Source: Scatophagus argus (Eukaryota; Chordata; Actinopteri; Scatophagidae). From it: 64,000 nt of DNA. The stretch spans positions 16,532,318-16,596,317 of the forward strand of contig NC_058506.1 in the NCBI RefSeq assembly GCF_020382885.2, read 5' to 3'. The notes beneath the pieces are model-generated. The model did no database searches and had not been told where the DNA came from. It saw only the letters and a list, made by a program, of their open reading frames with translations. The translations under genes were made by a program, and so were the position numbers. This document shows, piece after piece, positions 45,174 through 56,726 of this stretch; positions within the stretch are counted from its first letter, which is position 1; each line of letters starts with the position of its first letter.

Positions 45174-47459
45174 CTTTGTTCGAAAACATTATAAAGAGCT
45201 CTAATTTCAAGCCAAACTAGCCTTGAGATAAATAAATTAGCGATTAAGGATCACTGTGTTTGGGGCTTTAAAGGAAAGTTGAAAACAATTTCTCCTGTAT
45301 TTTTCAGTTCACACACTTGTTTCCAGATCCACTGTGCACTATTTTCATGATAAACAGAATTGTTTTTTTTCCTTGATTTTTCAACTACCGATTATGTTTT
45401 AAGCATGTGTGCACTGATTTGATAATATTTATGATTTCCAGCTTTTCCAAACAAATCATCAAATCAAGGTCACTCAGAAAGAAATGAAAAGGTTAACTCT
45501 GTTTTAAAGTTTTCATAGAGCTATTTTTTATGAACTGTCTATTGCTTTGCATTGAATTTGGTTTGTAAGTTCTATGATTTCTCTGTTCTCAGAGTTGTAA
45601 TGGAGTACAAGAAATGTGAGAAGCCTTTGTCAAAGAAACTGCACTGTGCTCTTGGTCAAACGTAATATAATGTGTATGTTCAAATAAATCAGAATCAAAC
45701 AATCATACACTATTGTGTAATTAATAATAAAATTATTAGTATATATTTTTTAGAACCTTTAGTCATTTGTAAAGAAATTGATGAAGAACAGAAACATGGC
45801 TTTCAGTTTGCACCATACTTAAAAATCAAAGGTTTGGACTTTGAACTTATGAACTTCATGGCTGACATCCAGAGGTTGTATGCTGTTCATTCAGGTACTA
45901 CCAGAGAGAACATGCAGCAAGCAATGTTGGGATACTTTTTTCTACAAGATGGAGCCAAAGGTCTTCATATGTGACTCAACAATGATCATGAAAAAAAAAT
46001 AAATAATTAAGATAAGTCCATCCAATCATTTCATTCTGCCCAAATGAAGTGATAGGAAGGCCTACATGTCTATCTGCTGACGCAGCTGCCTCCCTGCTTA
46101 CAGTCTGCTCTTGACATCATTGTGCATGACCGAGTCTTCTAACTGTTTACTCTAAACAATTTTGCATTTTTATGCTACACCAGAAGAAAAGTGAGCCTTT
46201 ACTGTCAAAGTTTCGAGTCTGGCCACATGACCTATTGTTATTGGTAGATGGATCTCATGGCGTACTTTAACAATTTGAGAAAATTATTGAGTTTTAAGTC
46301 ATGGCCTACATTACTAAAGCTTGCATATTCTCCAGTGTGTTGATTCTCCCACAAGATCATTCAGTCTACTACAGCATGGCCATATCTGGCTCATGCTGTA
46401 TTTTTCTATCTTTGATCTGTAGCCTTTGAAAATCTAACATATACAAACTGGTCTGTGGCAGAAGCAGAGACAGAGAATGGAAAAAGTTGTGGTTCACAGC
46501 CTTTTCCGCTCTTGTTGTTCCGACAACGTCAGATATGAGTTGTTGGGTGTTATTTCCTTTGAGTTTCCTCTACCAAACTCTAATAGGTACACTATAACCC
46601 AGCAGCACTAAGCATAGACAATCTGGTCAAAAATCAATATAATGATCTTTTTAACTGCCACCCCAATCCTTAATCTGAATTGCAATCCTTTCTTCTCAAT
46701 TTGTGAATGTCACGTAGACTATAGGTAGACATGGAAAAGCTTACAGATCAACTTATTTCATGAAGTTATGTCAAGTATGGAAACACAAGTACATTAACAC
46801 AGGACATTAAATATCGCAAACTCTCCATGACTCGCCTGAAAAGAAAATTATGGACCCCTTCAAGATCCATCAAAATTTAAAATCATCACATCGTCCACCC
46901 TAAATAACAACGAGCTGCTGAATTGTAGCGTGAGTGTGACACCACCACAACCACACAAGCACACTAGTTCTATTCAGACCACATGTGCAAATGAGTAGAA
47001 GATGGAGAAGAAAACCTCTGCCGGAACAGCACTTACAGGTACATTCCTCTGGCCTGCAGTCAGTGTTCACTTATGACATGTAAAAGCTACATGGCATATA
47101 TATGAAATTAGGTCCCAAAAATTACAATTTATTAACTTACATACACTTTATGGTATCCCCACATTTTGCTTCCTTGTGATCATAGCCGGCGTGTTTCTTT
47201 TCAGTAAAATATAAGGAGATCCCATGCATATAAAATAAACCGCTTCAAAGTAATCTTTTTTCACTTCCAACAGCCTGATCAGTTAAGATAATTTTCTGTG
47301 CCATCATTTCCTAAATACTAACTGCATTCAATCAATCAGAGTCAATCAGATAGCGCTAAGTTCTGTCCACACTGGAAGCTTGCAAATGCGTAGTAATTCA
47401 GAAATGTGAAATGAAACTTCTCAAATAAAAGCCATTTGCACCAAACACTGAGACTGTAC
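45174..47459. other. spacer between Ig-receptor genes 1 and 2
   Basis: The segment around 45750-45975 is a diverged copy of the 3' flank found at 51290-51470 and 57490-57660 (shared core caagatggagccaaa). AATAAA signals occur at 45231 and 45683. From about 46000 to 47450 I see no gene or recognisable repeat. Confidence 0.5.
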
Positions 47460-47633
47460 GTTAAAGATGAGCAGCTAAGTGTTTCAGTTTGACTGATGAC
47501 TGCAGAGGTGTAGCAACAACCTCTTCCTCAATTCTCTCCACACAACAAAAAGCCAGAACCAAAAAACATCCTTTCGTCAGTGCTTCGTGGTCCAGTCAAT
47601 AAGCCACAAAGAGGACATCGTATAGTAAAAGTG
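47460..47633 (+). other. non-coding first exon of Ig-receptor gene 2 (5' limit approximate)
   Basis: It ends at agtaaaagtg before donor gtgagtt. The position equals that of the first exon in the other genes, but the sequence is not closely similar. Confidence 0.4.
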
Positions 47634-47979
47634 GTGAGTTAAGTTTATTTGAATTTTAGACAGTTAGATGAGTGTGAGTGTGTTGAAAATTGGTAGTTTA
47701 TTTATTATTACAGGGTTTCCAAAAGACATCAATTCTTATTTCTTAAACTGTCTTCTAATTATGCAAATAATCCAAATATGGTATCTAAACTGTCAAAACA
47801 TCTTTATTAAAGTGCAGTTTTCATTTTAAGCACAGACCATGCATGGTAAATGCCCTTGCATTTATATCGTGATTTTCAAGTCTGCTGACTCCTCAGAGTG
47901 TTTTACACCGCCTGCCACATTCACCCCTTCAAGTGAAATGCATCATGTTTAAAAAGATATTTTGTGTTGCAACAGAAAA

Positions 47980-48028
47980 ATGATTTCCATCTACATAATC
48001 ATCCTGGTCCCAGCGGTCCTGGCAAAAG
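47980..48028 (+). CDS. gene 2 signal-peptide exon
   Basis: It encodes MISIYIIILVPAVLAK with one base over, two residues shorter than in genes 1, 3 and 4. Acceptor ttgcaacag, donor gtacat. Confidence 0.8.
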
Positions 48029-50524
48029 GTACATTTCAGACTAACTAGGTAGTTAAGAGTACGGTTTGTGGCGAGTTTCTAACATAATAAAGTTTCCTAA
48101 CATATTTGGTAGTGTTTTGTAAATCTGAACTTGCCTAAAGCACTTATCAAATATTTAATGTATTAGGCCACTGCCTACATTGACTGCAATAAACAATATG
48201 TTAAAAACATATTCAGATCGAATCTATGGCTTTAAATTTTTGCTGGTCAACAGCACAGAAAACAAAAGATATTTCATATTTTTATTACATGTGAGGGAAA
48301 ATGCTCAGGTATGTTTTGCATTTACCGACTGAAATATGTGGCACATTTAAGTTTTTCACTGTTGTTGTCTCTATCAGAGTCTATGGAATGCAATTTATCT
48401 GGATCCATTGGAGCTCAGCAGTGTTTTGGAGCACTTGGGAAGCCATTGATTTTTCACCTGCCAATAAATGGAACAAAGACAATATTGAAAAATAAGACGC
48501 ATACCATTTTAAATGCAGTAGTGAATTCACATGGGGAATACATCAGTCAATCAGCATTGTCCGCCAATGGAACGTTCATGCTGAATGCAGCACGGAGGAC
48601 AGACTCTGGAGATTACCAGCTCAAAGCATATACAACTGAGGGTAAACTGCTGCGTGACATCAACATGCATCTTGAAATACAAGGTGGGACTTTAAGAAAA
48701 AGAAAAGAAAATATTGTATGTATTGTATGTTGCTAAAATAGAAACTGTCAATAATAACGGAAAGAAGGAAGAAAAAAACACATAATTATTCAAATGTGTG
48801 ACTTCAGATCAGTTAAGAGATTTAATTACAAAAAGATAAATACATTTACAAAAAAGTTTAATATTAAAACTTGGTTATTTTTTGGTTACTTGGTTGTTTT
48901 AAAATAGCAACATTCTTTGGGAACATACACAGAAACAAAGACCTTCCTTTATTATTAATACACAAATGCTGTAGTTATTGTATTTAGTATTGTATTTAAC
49001 TGAAAGAGAATTTGAAAAATCAGTAAAATTCTGAATTTTGTTTGGAAATACCAATACAGTAGATTACAGTATAATTTAACAGTCATGTAAATACAATTAA
49101 TTTCATGTGAATTTAACTTAAATATATCACTTTTATTTAGACTGTAAAAATTAAAAGACCTGAAAATAATAATTCAGTTTTATTATTGATGCAGTTTGTG
49201 CTCAGATTTTTGTTGAAATTGAGGTGCTGAATTGCTGTTTGTGAAGTTGTGATTATTGGTGCTGTGTTATACTAAAAGGTGTTTTCAGTATCTAGTCTAA
49301 CTTCATTGATACACAATACTGTATTGCATTCACATCAAATATTGCATGCAATAAAATTTCTTCATATTTAAAAATCCATCCTAATATCCATGTAACATAC
49401 CTATACATGCTTGGTTGCTTCTTAAATATTGTCCTAAAATCACTTTCAAAGTTACACATTTTTTAATCTCTTGTATGATTAGTTAGTGGTTAACTGTATG
49501 TTGTCTTGCAGCTCCAGTGTCAAAGCCTGCTGTGTCTCAGACGTGTCTGTCACCAGAACAGATGATCATCAGATGCTCCTCTGAGGGAGATGAAGTAGAG
49601 TTCACTTTGACCTTGGATGGTCTCTTACCGGTGCAGACCAGAGGCCACAGCCAGTCCCAGACAAACTGGACAGCAAACATGAAGCCACTGGCTGGGAGTG
49701 AAGCTGAACACAAAGCCAGCAGTTCAAAGGTTACCATCAGCTTACATGGTCAACTGACAGGAAGCTTGAAGTGTCATGTTGGGAACAAAGTCAGCAGAGA
49801 CGAAACAGTCGTTCACCTGACAAGCTGTGAAGGTAGTGCAAATCAAGGAATTTTATTTATATTTATTGATTTACTTATTTATTTCATGAGTTAGTGTAAT
49901 ATTGTTGCTGCAATTACAAAATTTTGGAATAATAAATAAAACTTCTTGTTTATTTGGGTTTTTTTTGCTTGTTTATTTGTTGTTTTTATTTCCTAGCTTC
50001 CATTTCTCACTTCTCTCTCTTGGCTGTGGCTGTGATCGTTGGCGTTGTCACTCTGCTTCTGCATGCGGCTTTGTTTCTTTGCATCAAACATTTAAATAAG
50101 AAAACAAGACCAACGACTGCCAGTGAAGGTAAGACAAATATGTTCCTCCCTTTAGAACTGAAAGCATTTTTCTGCATCTGAGGTAGCTGTTGCACGACAT
50201 TCAATTTAGTGCCCCATGAAAATGAATATGGGAAAACCTAAATTGCTTGTATCCATCAAAACTTTCTATAATAATTTTTCATCAATAAAAAGTATTCACC
50301 TCCTTGGATGTTTTCCCTATTATTGCTTCTATAATTGGAATCATAGTCAATATAATTTGGATTTTTTTTCTTTTTAAATGAAATATTTTGACAAGACCCA
50401 AAAGTTACATTTCAGATGTCTGTGTTTAGTTCTTTCAGACAACCCTGAAGATGAAATCGTCTACTCAGACGTGAGGGTGAAGAAGAAAACCAAACCAACC
50501 CAAGCCGACCCAACAGTTTGCTAA
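47980..50524 (+). CDS. Ig-receptor gene 2, CD2/SLAM-family-like, diverged V domain, ITIM tail
   Basis: The spliced gene encodes 297 residues from exons 47980-48028, 48378-48683, 49512-49832, 49997-50128 and 50439-50524, all joins in frame. Signal peptide and V domain differ strongly from gene 1 (roughly 45% residue identity in the V exon by eye). The C2 domain is nearly the same (about 8 differences in 106 residues). The tail DNPEDEIVYSDVRVKKK carries one ITIM-like IVYSDV. The structure otherwise matches gene 1, so it is a paralogous receptor, probably with a different ligand-facing surface. Whether it binds the same partner is unknown. Confidence 0.82.
48378..48683 (+). CDS. gene 2 V-type Ig exon (diverged)
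   Basis: The 306-bp exon, the same length as its paralogues, runs from ESMECNLSGSIGAQQCFG to MHLEIQ. It keeps the framework FHLP, NGTF and DSGDYQLKAYTTEG but differs in most loops. Sequons are NLS, NGT (twice) and NKT. Acceptor ctatcag, donor gtggga (weaker than the gtaagt/gtaggt of the others). Confidence 0.83.
49512..49832 (+). CDS. gene 2 C2-type Ig exon
   Basis: The 321-bp exon is nearly identical to those of genes 1, 3 and 4. Local differences are LLPVQTRGHSQ, SKVTIS and QLTGS. SKVT replaces SNVT, so one N-glycosylation sequon present in the other three is lost, as is the NHS sequon (GHS). Acceptor cttgcag, donor gtagtg. Confidence 0.87.
49997..50128 (+). CDS. gene 2 transmembrane exon
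   Basis: The 132-bp exon contains SLLAVAVIVGVVTLLLHAAL, with a histidine inside the membrane helix, followed by FLCIKHLNKKTR. Acceptor ttcctag, donor gtaaga. Confidence 0.8.
50439..50524 (+). CDS. gene 2 cytoplasmic-tail exon
   Basis: It reads NPEDEIVYSDVRVKKKTKPT then QADPTVC and stops at TAA 50522-50524. IVYSDV fits an ITIM. A polyadenylation signal AATAAA is at 51083-51088. Acceptor ctttcag. Confidence 0.8.
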
Positions 50525-51082
50525 TATCATTAGATATTTGATATTCGACTATTGAACATATCGACTGTATGTTTGTACATCATCAGCAGACAGCAGCAGC
50601 ACTTCCTTCAGTAGGTCTTTTGTGTTTTTATTTTTCAGTGGTCTATGTAGCTACATAGCCTGCCCTCCAGAGCCTAATTTTAAGCTTGCTGAAGATCCTT
50701 TATGTAACCATGCAGACTTAAAAAAATCTATTTCACACATTAAGTTTTGTGTATGTGTTGTATTGAGATAAATGCTACCCTACCCATATATCATTTTACA
50801 TTTTTCACCGTAAACTCAGTCTCAAAAACTGTGACATTCTTTTTTAAAGCACCCATGTATCTGTTTGTCATGCTGTATGTAAATACTTTTGCATGTGTTT
50901 ATGATTTGTTTTGCAGTAAGTTGTTACTGGTTTTACAATATCGTCATTCATTTTGCACAATACAGAAGACAGGAGTTATAGTTATACAAATGCAAATACA
51001 TCAACATTTTAAATCAGTTTACATTTTTAAAAACATTTATTAAATGTTTATATACAATTGTAAATACTAAACAGGAGACTTC

Positions 51083-51088
51083 AATAAA
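51083..51088 (+). promoter_or_regulatory. candidate polyadenylation signal of gene 2
   Basis: AATAAA lies about 560 bp after the stop codon. The segment containing it is missing from the equivalent place after gene 3. Confidence 0.5.
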
Positions 51089-52192
51089 CATGTGGGCTCA
51101 CATGTTCTGTAATCTACTATGACTTTTGACCTAACAGACTCAGTTTTCCACTGAGTGTTTAGTTATTTCATCTTTTGTTGTAATCAAAGTCCAAGTCAAG
51201 CATAAAGTCATAGCTTCAAAGGATGTTTTTTAAAAAGGTGTCGGCTGTCCTAATGCTGTAGTCAGAGAGAGCAAAGTTCAGACTGCTTTGCGTTACCTCG
51301 GATTGAAATTAGTCAGAGATTTAACAATAGAAAAGTGTAGCTCATGGATGACATTCAGAATATCTGCAGTCTCTTGTATTGATCTTTTGCACTTACTGTA
51401 GATGCAAGTAATGTAGTGATCATTACTGACACAAGATGGAGCCAAAAGCCATCACAAGAAACAAGAGAATTATGAAGAAAGGAACTCGCTATAATCTTTT
51501 GTCTTTGGTAACTTCTTGGTGCCGTTTAGTCCTCAGTTGATGCAAAGCACTGCATCTTACTCAAATCACAGAAGAGTCCAATTTAACATGTTGGCTGTTG
51601 TGTATTATAGACTATATGGCCAATAATAATTACAGTGGAAAGGGTAATGCACACCAATTCAGCACTAACTTTGAAAAATGTTTTTAAAACATTTTCCGAT
51701 TCTGCTTTATAAAATCAAATACATACATGAGTAATTGACAAATTGATTTTTTTCATTTTGTCCACAAAGTAGCAACAACATACAACATCATACAGAGAAA
51801 ATTAACAGCTTGGAAAAAACAAATTTTCACTTTACATTTCCACGTTTTGAAAGCACAAATGTGAGCGCTATTTTATTAAAATGTTAAACAATAGTTTTTG
51901 AACATAACTTTTAAATGATTCTGTTATTTCACGGCTTATTCCCAGAAACAGAAATTCGTGGCAAATAAGGCAAACAACAAAAAAAAAACATAACCACAGC
52001 CATGTCAGATCATATAATATAGATTATATAATAATAGTTGTTGTTGTTGTTGTTGTTTTAAAAAAGAGTCGTAACAGTCATTTTAGAAATGGACAAGTAA
52101 CCTACTATGCAAATTCAATACAGCCATCTTGTTTTATCATCCTGGTACTTTCAGAGCACCAGGTTGTAAACCCAACTCTGACAGTTAATTCA

Positions 52193-52683
52193 TACATATA
52201 TCGACAAAAGTACTGAATTCGGGTGTGGTGTGGGGCAGTTTTCAGCGGTTGGTCTTGGCATCTTACTTCCAGTGAAGGGAAATCTTAATGCTTCAGCATA
52301 CCAAGACATTTTGGACAATGCTATGCTTCCAACTTTGTGGCAACAGTTTGGGGAAGGCCCTTGCCTATTCCACCATGACTGTGTCCCAGTGCACGAAGCA
52401 AAGTCTATAAACACATGGTTGGATGAGTTTGGTGTGGACGAACTTGACTGGCCCACACAGAGCCCTGACCTCAACCCCATCGAACACCTTTGGGACGAAC
52501 TGGAACGGAGATTGCCGAACAGGCCTTTTCGTCCAACATCAGTGCATGACCTCACAAAAGCTCTACTGCATGAATGGGCAAAAGTTCCCACAGAAACACC
52601 CAAAAATCCTGTGGAAACCTTCACTGAAGTGACTGCTGGTTTAATGGTCACTTTTCCCAATACTTTTGTCTACATAGCGTATT
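52193..52683 (+). mobile_element. internally deleted Tc1/mariner element, copy A
   Basis: The plus-strand frame 52230-52694 reads the C-terminal part of a Tc1-type DDE transposase: SAYQDILDNAMLPTLWQQFG, LFHHDCVPVHEAKS and SPDLNPIEHLWDELE. This includes the second Asp (HDC) and the final catalytic Glu (NPIE) of the triad. The N-terminal half is missing. Ends resemble inverted repeats (cgacaaaagtactg on the left, caatacttttgtctacatag on the right). It cannot move by itself. Confidence 0.85.
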
Positions 52684-53065
52684 TATGTAAATAGCTGCTT
52701 TAACCTCAATACCAGGGTGACCCTCATTGTGCAAACAGGGAAGAGACAAACATCTGAAGTGAGACATTTCAGTTCAGTTCTTTACTGGCTAAATGATTAA
52801 GATTTTGTTCCAACTCATGCTCTGTTCTGTTACCAACTAGTGACTGTGTACAAAAGGAACTCAAGTGCTCCAAAACAAGTGAAGTGATAGGATCTTGATT
52901 GCCCCCTGGTGGCTGGCTGTAGTAAAGGTCATAAACCACACCCAAATCTTCAAGTCATATGTATTATTCCCCATTGGTGGTTTCTGTCACTTTAGGTATG
53001 GACATTGATGTATGTTCAAGTGTTCATTTGTCTCATAGAATTGGATTTAATTTGTTATTTGATGC

Positions 53066-53161
53066 TATAAAACGGGTGAAACATCAGCAGCTGAGTGCTG
53101 CTCGTGCTTGGGTCAGACAGGTATACAGAACTCCACCCACCGCTCCACCACCTGTCAGGTG
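53066..53161 (+). promoter_or_regulatory. conserved TATA plus paired E-box block, copy upstream of gene 3
   Basis: TATAAAA at 53066-53072 and CACCTGTCAGGTG at 53149-53161, as before genes 1 and 4. A further conserved stretch follows to about 53700. Confidence 0.4.
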
Positions 53162-54176
53162 TGAAATGCAAATCAAAGACACTCGTTTAGTTTGAAACTG
53201 AATGAAATAACGTCATCCATTTAAAGAGCCCAATCTGTGTCAATCTTCAATCTGTATCTCTCAGACAAAGCAGTGCTATGTGCACAGGAGCGGCCAAAGT
53301 CAGTTCCCTCAAAATCTATGCACTTCATGAAGGAACATTAACTGTAGTTAAATGGCTGTTTGACAGCCGTTAAAGATGAAACATTCACACCAGGAGGCTT
53401 TGTGAGCAGTGGTCACATCTGAACCTTAAATGGAAACTATCACTTTGAGCTGAGTAAAGACCTCCACCAGGTGCATGTCTTTGTTATTCAGCTTACATTT
53501 CATGCAGATGTGGTGTATGGGGGGAACACTGGTGTGAGCAGTGGTTATTTCTATATCAAAATTAAAACTGTTGAAGCTTATGTGGTTACATTGGTCTCAG
53601 TGTATGTAAGGACAAAGTAGTCTCACACACAGTTTAATTTCACATTATATGTGTTGTCTGTGAGAAAGTTCAATGAAGCAGATGTTAACGAGTAATGTGT
53701 AGAATATGTTTTTATTTTTTAATAAATAGTTTTGCTCTAGAATATGTTGTCACAGTACATATGTCCATTGCATCTGTCCCTCTTCTCTGGGCAGGTCTAA
53801 CATGCTCTTAGAACACTGAGAATAAAAAATAAAAATGTTTGAAGGTTTACATAATTGTTCACTACTTTATACTGACATTCTGCTTCACATTCTGAGATGG
53901 TGCTAAAGTTTTGTCGTCCATACATAAATACTGGCTGATCCTACAGTATATACATACTTATTTTTAGGTTTGTTTCCTTTATACTGGTTCTCTCTGTAGA
54001 CATGTGCAAGAAGCAGCTCATGTCAATCATCAAAATTTGTTATTCTGTATAGCTAACAAAACATACTCTCTTCTTCTGGTCATAAACTTCCAAAAATATG
54101 CTGTAACCTCAGCAGTGAAACTTAGCACACTGTTAACTTGCAAAGTGTGGTTGATAGTGCATTAACGGCTTCCTTG

Positions 54177-54288
54177 ATTCTGATCAGACAACATCAAGAC
54201 AAGGACACAAACTAGCCTTCTGTCAGAGCAAAATTCACAGTTCAGCCTGAAACAATCAAGAAGAAGACATCGCACCATTGTGAAGGAG
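54177..54288 (+). other. non-coding first exon of Ig-receptor gene 3 (5' limit approximate)
   Basis: It is nearly identical to the first exon of gene 1 and ends ttgtgaaggag before donor gtgagtgacg. Confidence 0.5.
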
Positions 54289-54545
54289 GTGAGTGACGTT
54301 TTTCAATTTTAATTTTGAGCTTGTGTCGTTTTTTGTTTCTTTCAAGATTGTAAAGCATGTACAGAATGTAAGATCTTATGATGAAAATAGAAATGACCTC
54401 CATTACTACTATTCATGTTGTTCATACTTACTTTTTAAAATTAACTTCAAACTAACACCATGTATCTAATTTAGTGATGCGACAGGACATTTAAAACAGA
54501 AAGAAATGGAATAATGTTTGATTTATGTGTTGCAACAGAAAAACA

Positions 54546-54600
54546 ATGATTTGCATCTACATGATCTTCACTGTGCTGGGAACAGCAGCTTCGGCTAAAG
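54546..54600 (+). CDS. gene 3 signal-peptide exon
   Basis: It encodes MICIYMIFTVLGTAASAK with one base over, one residue different from gene 1. Acceptor ttgcaacag, donor gtacat. Confidence 0.84.
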
Positions 54601-56726
54601 GTACATCTGAGTGTAAAAGTTACTACAGTTAACAATACAGTGCAGACAATAATTCAGTGAAAAGTGAATCAATATTTTAACTAAGGCAGAAATGTTTACA
54701 GAGATATTTGCTAAATTTAGAAATGAAATTAAAAGTAGATTTAATGTTTATTCTTTGTACAGGAAAAAGTATGACTTTGGCAATTATTTTTGATTTCCAT
54801 GTTTTTCAATATGTTTTTTAGGGTCAATTGAATGCAATTTCTCTGAACCCACCGGAGCTCAGTGTTTTGGAGCAGAGGGACAGATGCTGATTTTTCATCT
54901 GCCACATGGAGATATCAGACTGAAAAAGAATAATTCTATTATTTTAAAAGCCAAGTACCACACAGCGACTTTGTATGAGGAACATGTGAGTCAGTCTGAA
55001 CTCTTCACCAATGGAACATTCAAATTAGGCAAAGCAATGAAGAGACACTCAGGAGATTACTTGTTAGAGGTGCATGACTCTGATGGAGTTTTGGTGAAAA
55101 ATGTCATAAAGCACCTAGAAATACAAGGTAGGTAAATTTTTTTTAAAACAACAAATAGTTTCAGTTGATTGTGGATTAAAATCTATTGTGTATGTACAAC
55201 AGGAAGAAGACATTTTACATTCGTTTATCAGGCTGGTTAAAACACACTAAATCAAATCCAAATATTTTCGACTAAATACCTCTGTTACGAATGTAGGGAT
55301 GACTATTGGTGCTTTCACAAAATATTAACAGAATGAGCTTTTTGATAAATAATAATGAGCAATGTGGTTTATGACTTTATGTGTAAAAATAAATATTAGA
55401 ACAGCCAGAATACAGCTCAGAAAATGATATCACTTTAAAGTTTAGCCCTCAAATATCCTTTTCTTCTTTTAAAAGAAAGAATCAGTTAACACATTTAGAA
55501 GAGGATTTTACTTTGTATTTTGTACTGGGTACTGGACTTGTTACTCTGTTTGTCCTCCAGCTCCAGTGTCAAAGCCTGCTGTGTCTCAGACGTGTCTGTC
55601 ACCAGAACAGATGATCATCAGATGCTCCTCTGAGGGAGATGAAGTAGAGTTCACTTTGACCTTGGATGGTCTCTTACTGACAGAAACCAGAAACCACAGC
55701 CAGTCCCAGACAAACTGGACAGCAAACATGAAGCCACTGGCTGGGAGTGAAGCTGAACACAAAGCCAGCAGTTCAAATGTTACCATCAGCTTACATGGTC
55801 AACTGACAGGAAGCTTGAAGTGTCATGTTGGGAACAAAGTCAGCAGAGACGAAACAGTCGTTCACCTGACAAGATGTGAAGGTAGTGCAAATCAAGAAAT
55901 TTTATTTTTATTAATCAATTTACTGATTTATTTCATGAGTTAATGTAATATTGTGTATTGTAATATTTTGGAATCGATTTCTTAAATGAAACAAACATTC
56001 CAGTATTTGCTTATTATTGTTTTTCTTTCCTAGGTTCCATTTCTCACTTATCTCTCGTGGCTGTGATTGTGAGTGTTGTCACTCTGCTTCTGCAGGCGGC
56101 TTTTTTTCTTTACACCAAACATTTAAACAAGAAAACAAGACCTACGACTGCCACTGAAGGTAAGGAAATATGTTCCTGTCATCATTTACTATCTGTTCAA
56201 TACTGATTCAAGATTCAAGACTGATATTTATTCATGCTAATGTTTGCAAAATTAGCATGCATGTTTGTGCATGTTCTTTGACTTTTTTTTCTGATAATTT
56301 TGTAAAGCACAGGCTACCAGAGTTCTATAGATATTTAAAAGCACTTTTCTGCATGTGAGGTAGCTACTGCACGACATTTAATTTAGTGTCCCCTGAAAAT
56401 CAACATGGAAAAACCTAAATTGCTTGTATGAATCAAAATTTCTTTTTGTAGCACCATTAAAAAGTATTCACCTCCTTGGATGTTTTCCCATTTAATTACT
56501 TTTATAACTGGAATCATAGTCAATATAATTTGGATTTTTTTCTTTTTTAATGAAATGATTTGACAAGACCCAAAAGTTACATTTCAGATGTCTGTGTTTA
56601 GTTCTTTCAGACAACCCTGAAGATGAAGATGTCCACTCAGACGTGAGGGCGAAGAAGAAAACCAGACCAACCCAACTCGACCCACATTTAACAGTTTGCT
56701 ATTATCATATGATATTTGACTATTGA
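54546..56726 (+). CDS. Ig-receptor gene 3, mosaic CD2/SLAM-like receptor with altered tail
   Basis: The spliced gene encodes 307 residues from exons 54546-54600, 54822-55127, 55561-55881, 56034-56159 and 56611-56726; all splice sites are GT-AG and in frame. The signal peptide and V domain are close to genes 1 and 4. The TM and tail exons and the 3' flank are close to gene 2, making it a mosaic. The tail reads DEDVHSDVRAKKK where gene 2 has DEIVYSDVRVKKK, so the ITIM tyrosine is histidine. One base change turns the gene 2-type stop TAA into TAT, adding YYHMIFDY before TGA, which contains a YxxM pattern. There is no frameshift or nonsense change, so it looks intact rather than a pseudogene. Confidence 0.8.
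54822..55127 (+). CDS. gene 3 V-type Ig exon
   Basis: The 306-bp exon is of gene 1 type, with TGAQCFG, LIFHLPHGDIRLKK and RHSGDYLLEVHDSDG. Differences from gene 1 cluster in the C'-D and F-G regions (YHTAT, VHDSD, KNVIKH). Acceptor tttttag, donor gtaggt. Confidence 0.85.
55561..55881 (+). CDS. gene 3 C2-type Ig exon
   Basis: The 321-bp exon is nearly identical to gene 4 (LLLTETRNHSQ). It ends LTRCE rather than LTSCE. All four cysteines are kept. Acceptor cctccag, donor gtagtg. Confidence 0.87.
56034..56159 (+). CDS. gene 3 transmembrane exon
   Basis: The 126-bp exon of gene 2 type reads SHLSLVAVIVSVVTLLLQAA then FFLYTKHLNKKTR. It has two residues fewer than gene 2 and a glutamine inside the helix. 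Acceptor ttcctag, donor gtaagg. Confidence 0.78.
56611..56726 (+). CDS. gene 3 cytoplasmic-tail exon with extended C-terminus
   Basis: It reads NPEDEDVHSDVRAKKKTRPT, then QLDPHLTVC and YYHMIFDY, with stop TGA at 56724-56726. The codon at 56700-56702 is TAT where gene 2 has its stop TAA (50522-50524). Acceptor ctttcag. Confidence 0.78.

Larger units (their letters stand above)
50525..54176. other. spacer between Ig-receptor genes 2 and 3
   Basis: It holds the 3' UTR and flank of gene 2 (to about 51500), a (GTT)n run at 52036-52057, the Tc1 remnant at 52193-52683 and the TATA/E-box block at 53066-53161. Most of it is duplicated at 56727-61732. No additional gene is supported. Confidence 0.6.
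49512..55560. repeat. tandem duplication unit A of the Ig array (about 6.05 kb)
   Basis: It runs from the C2 exon of gene 2 to just before the C2 exon of gene 3. Every block recurs in the same order in 55561-63167: the C2, TM and tail exons, the 3' flank with caagatggagccaaa, a Tc1 remnant, the TATA/E-box block, the first exon, the signal exon and the V exon. Exact ends are arbitrary within the shared C2 exon. Confidence 0.8.

Noticed and set aside
45672..45974. 100-codon open frame after gene 1
   Set aside because: It lies in the duplicated 3' flank, and the paralogous flanks after genes 2 and 3 do not keep the frame.
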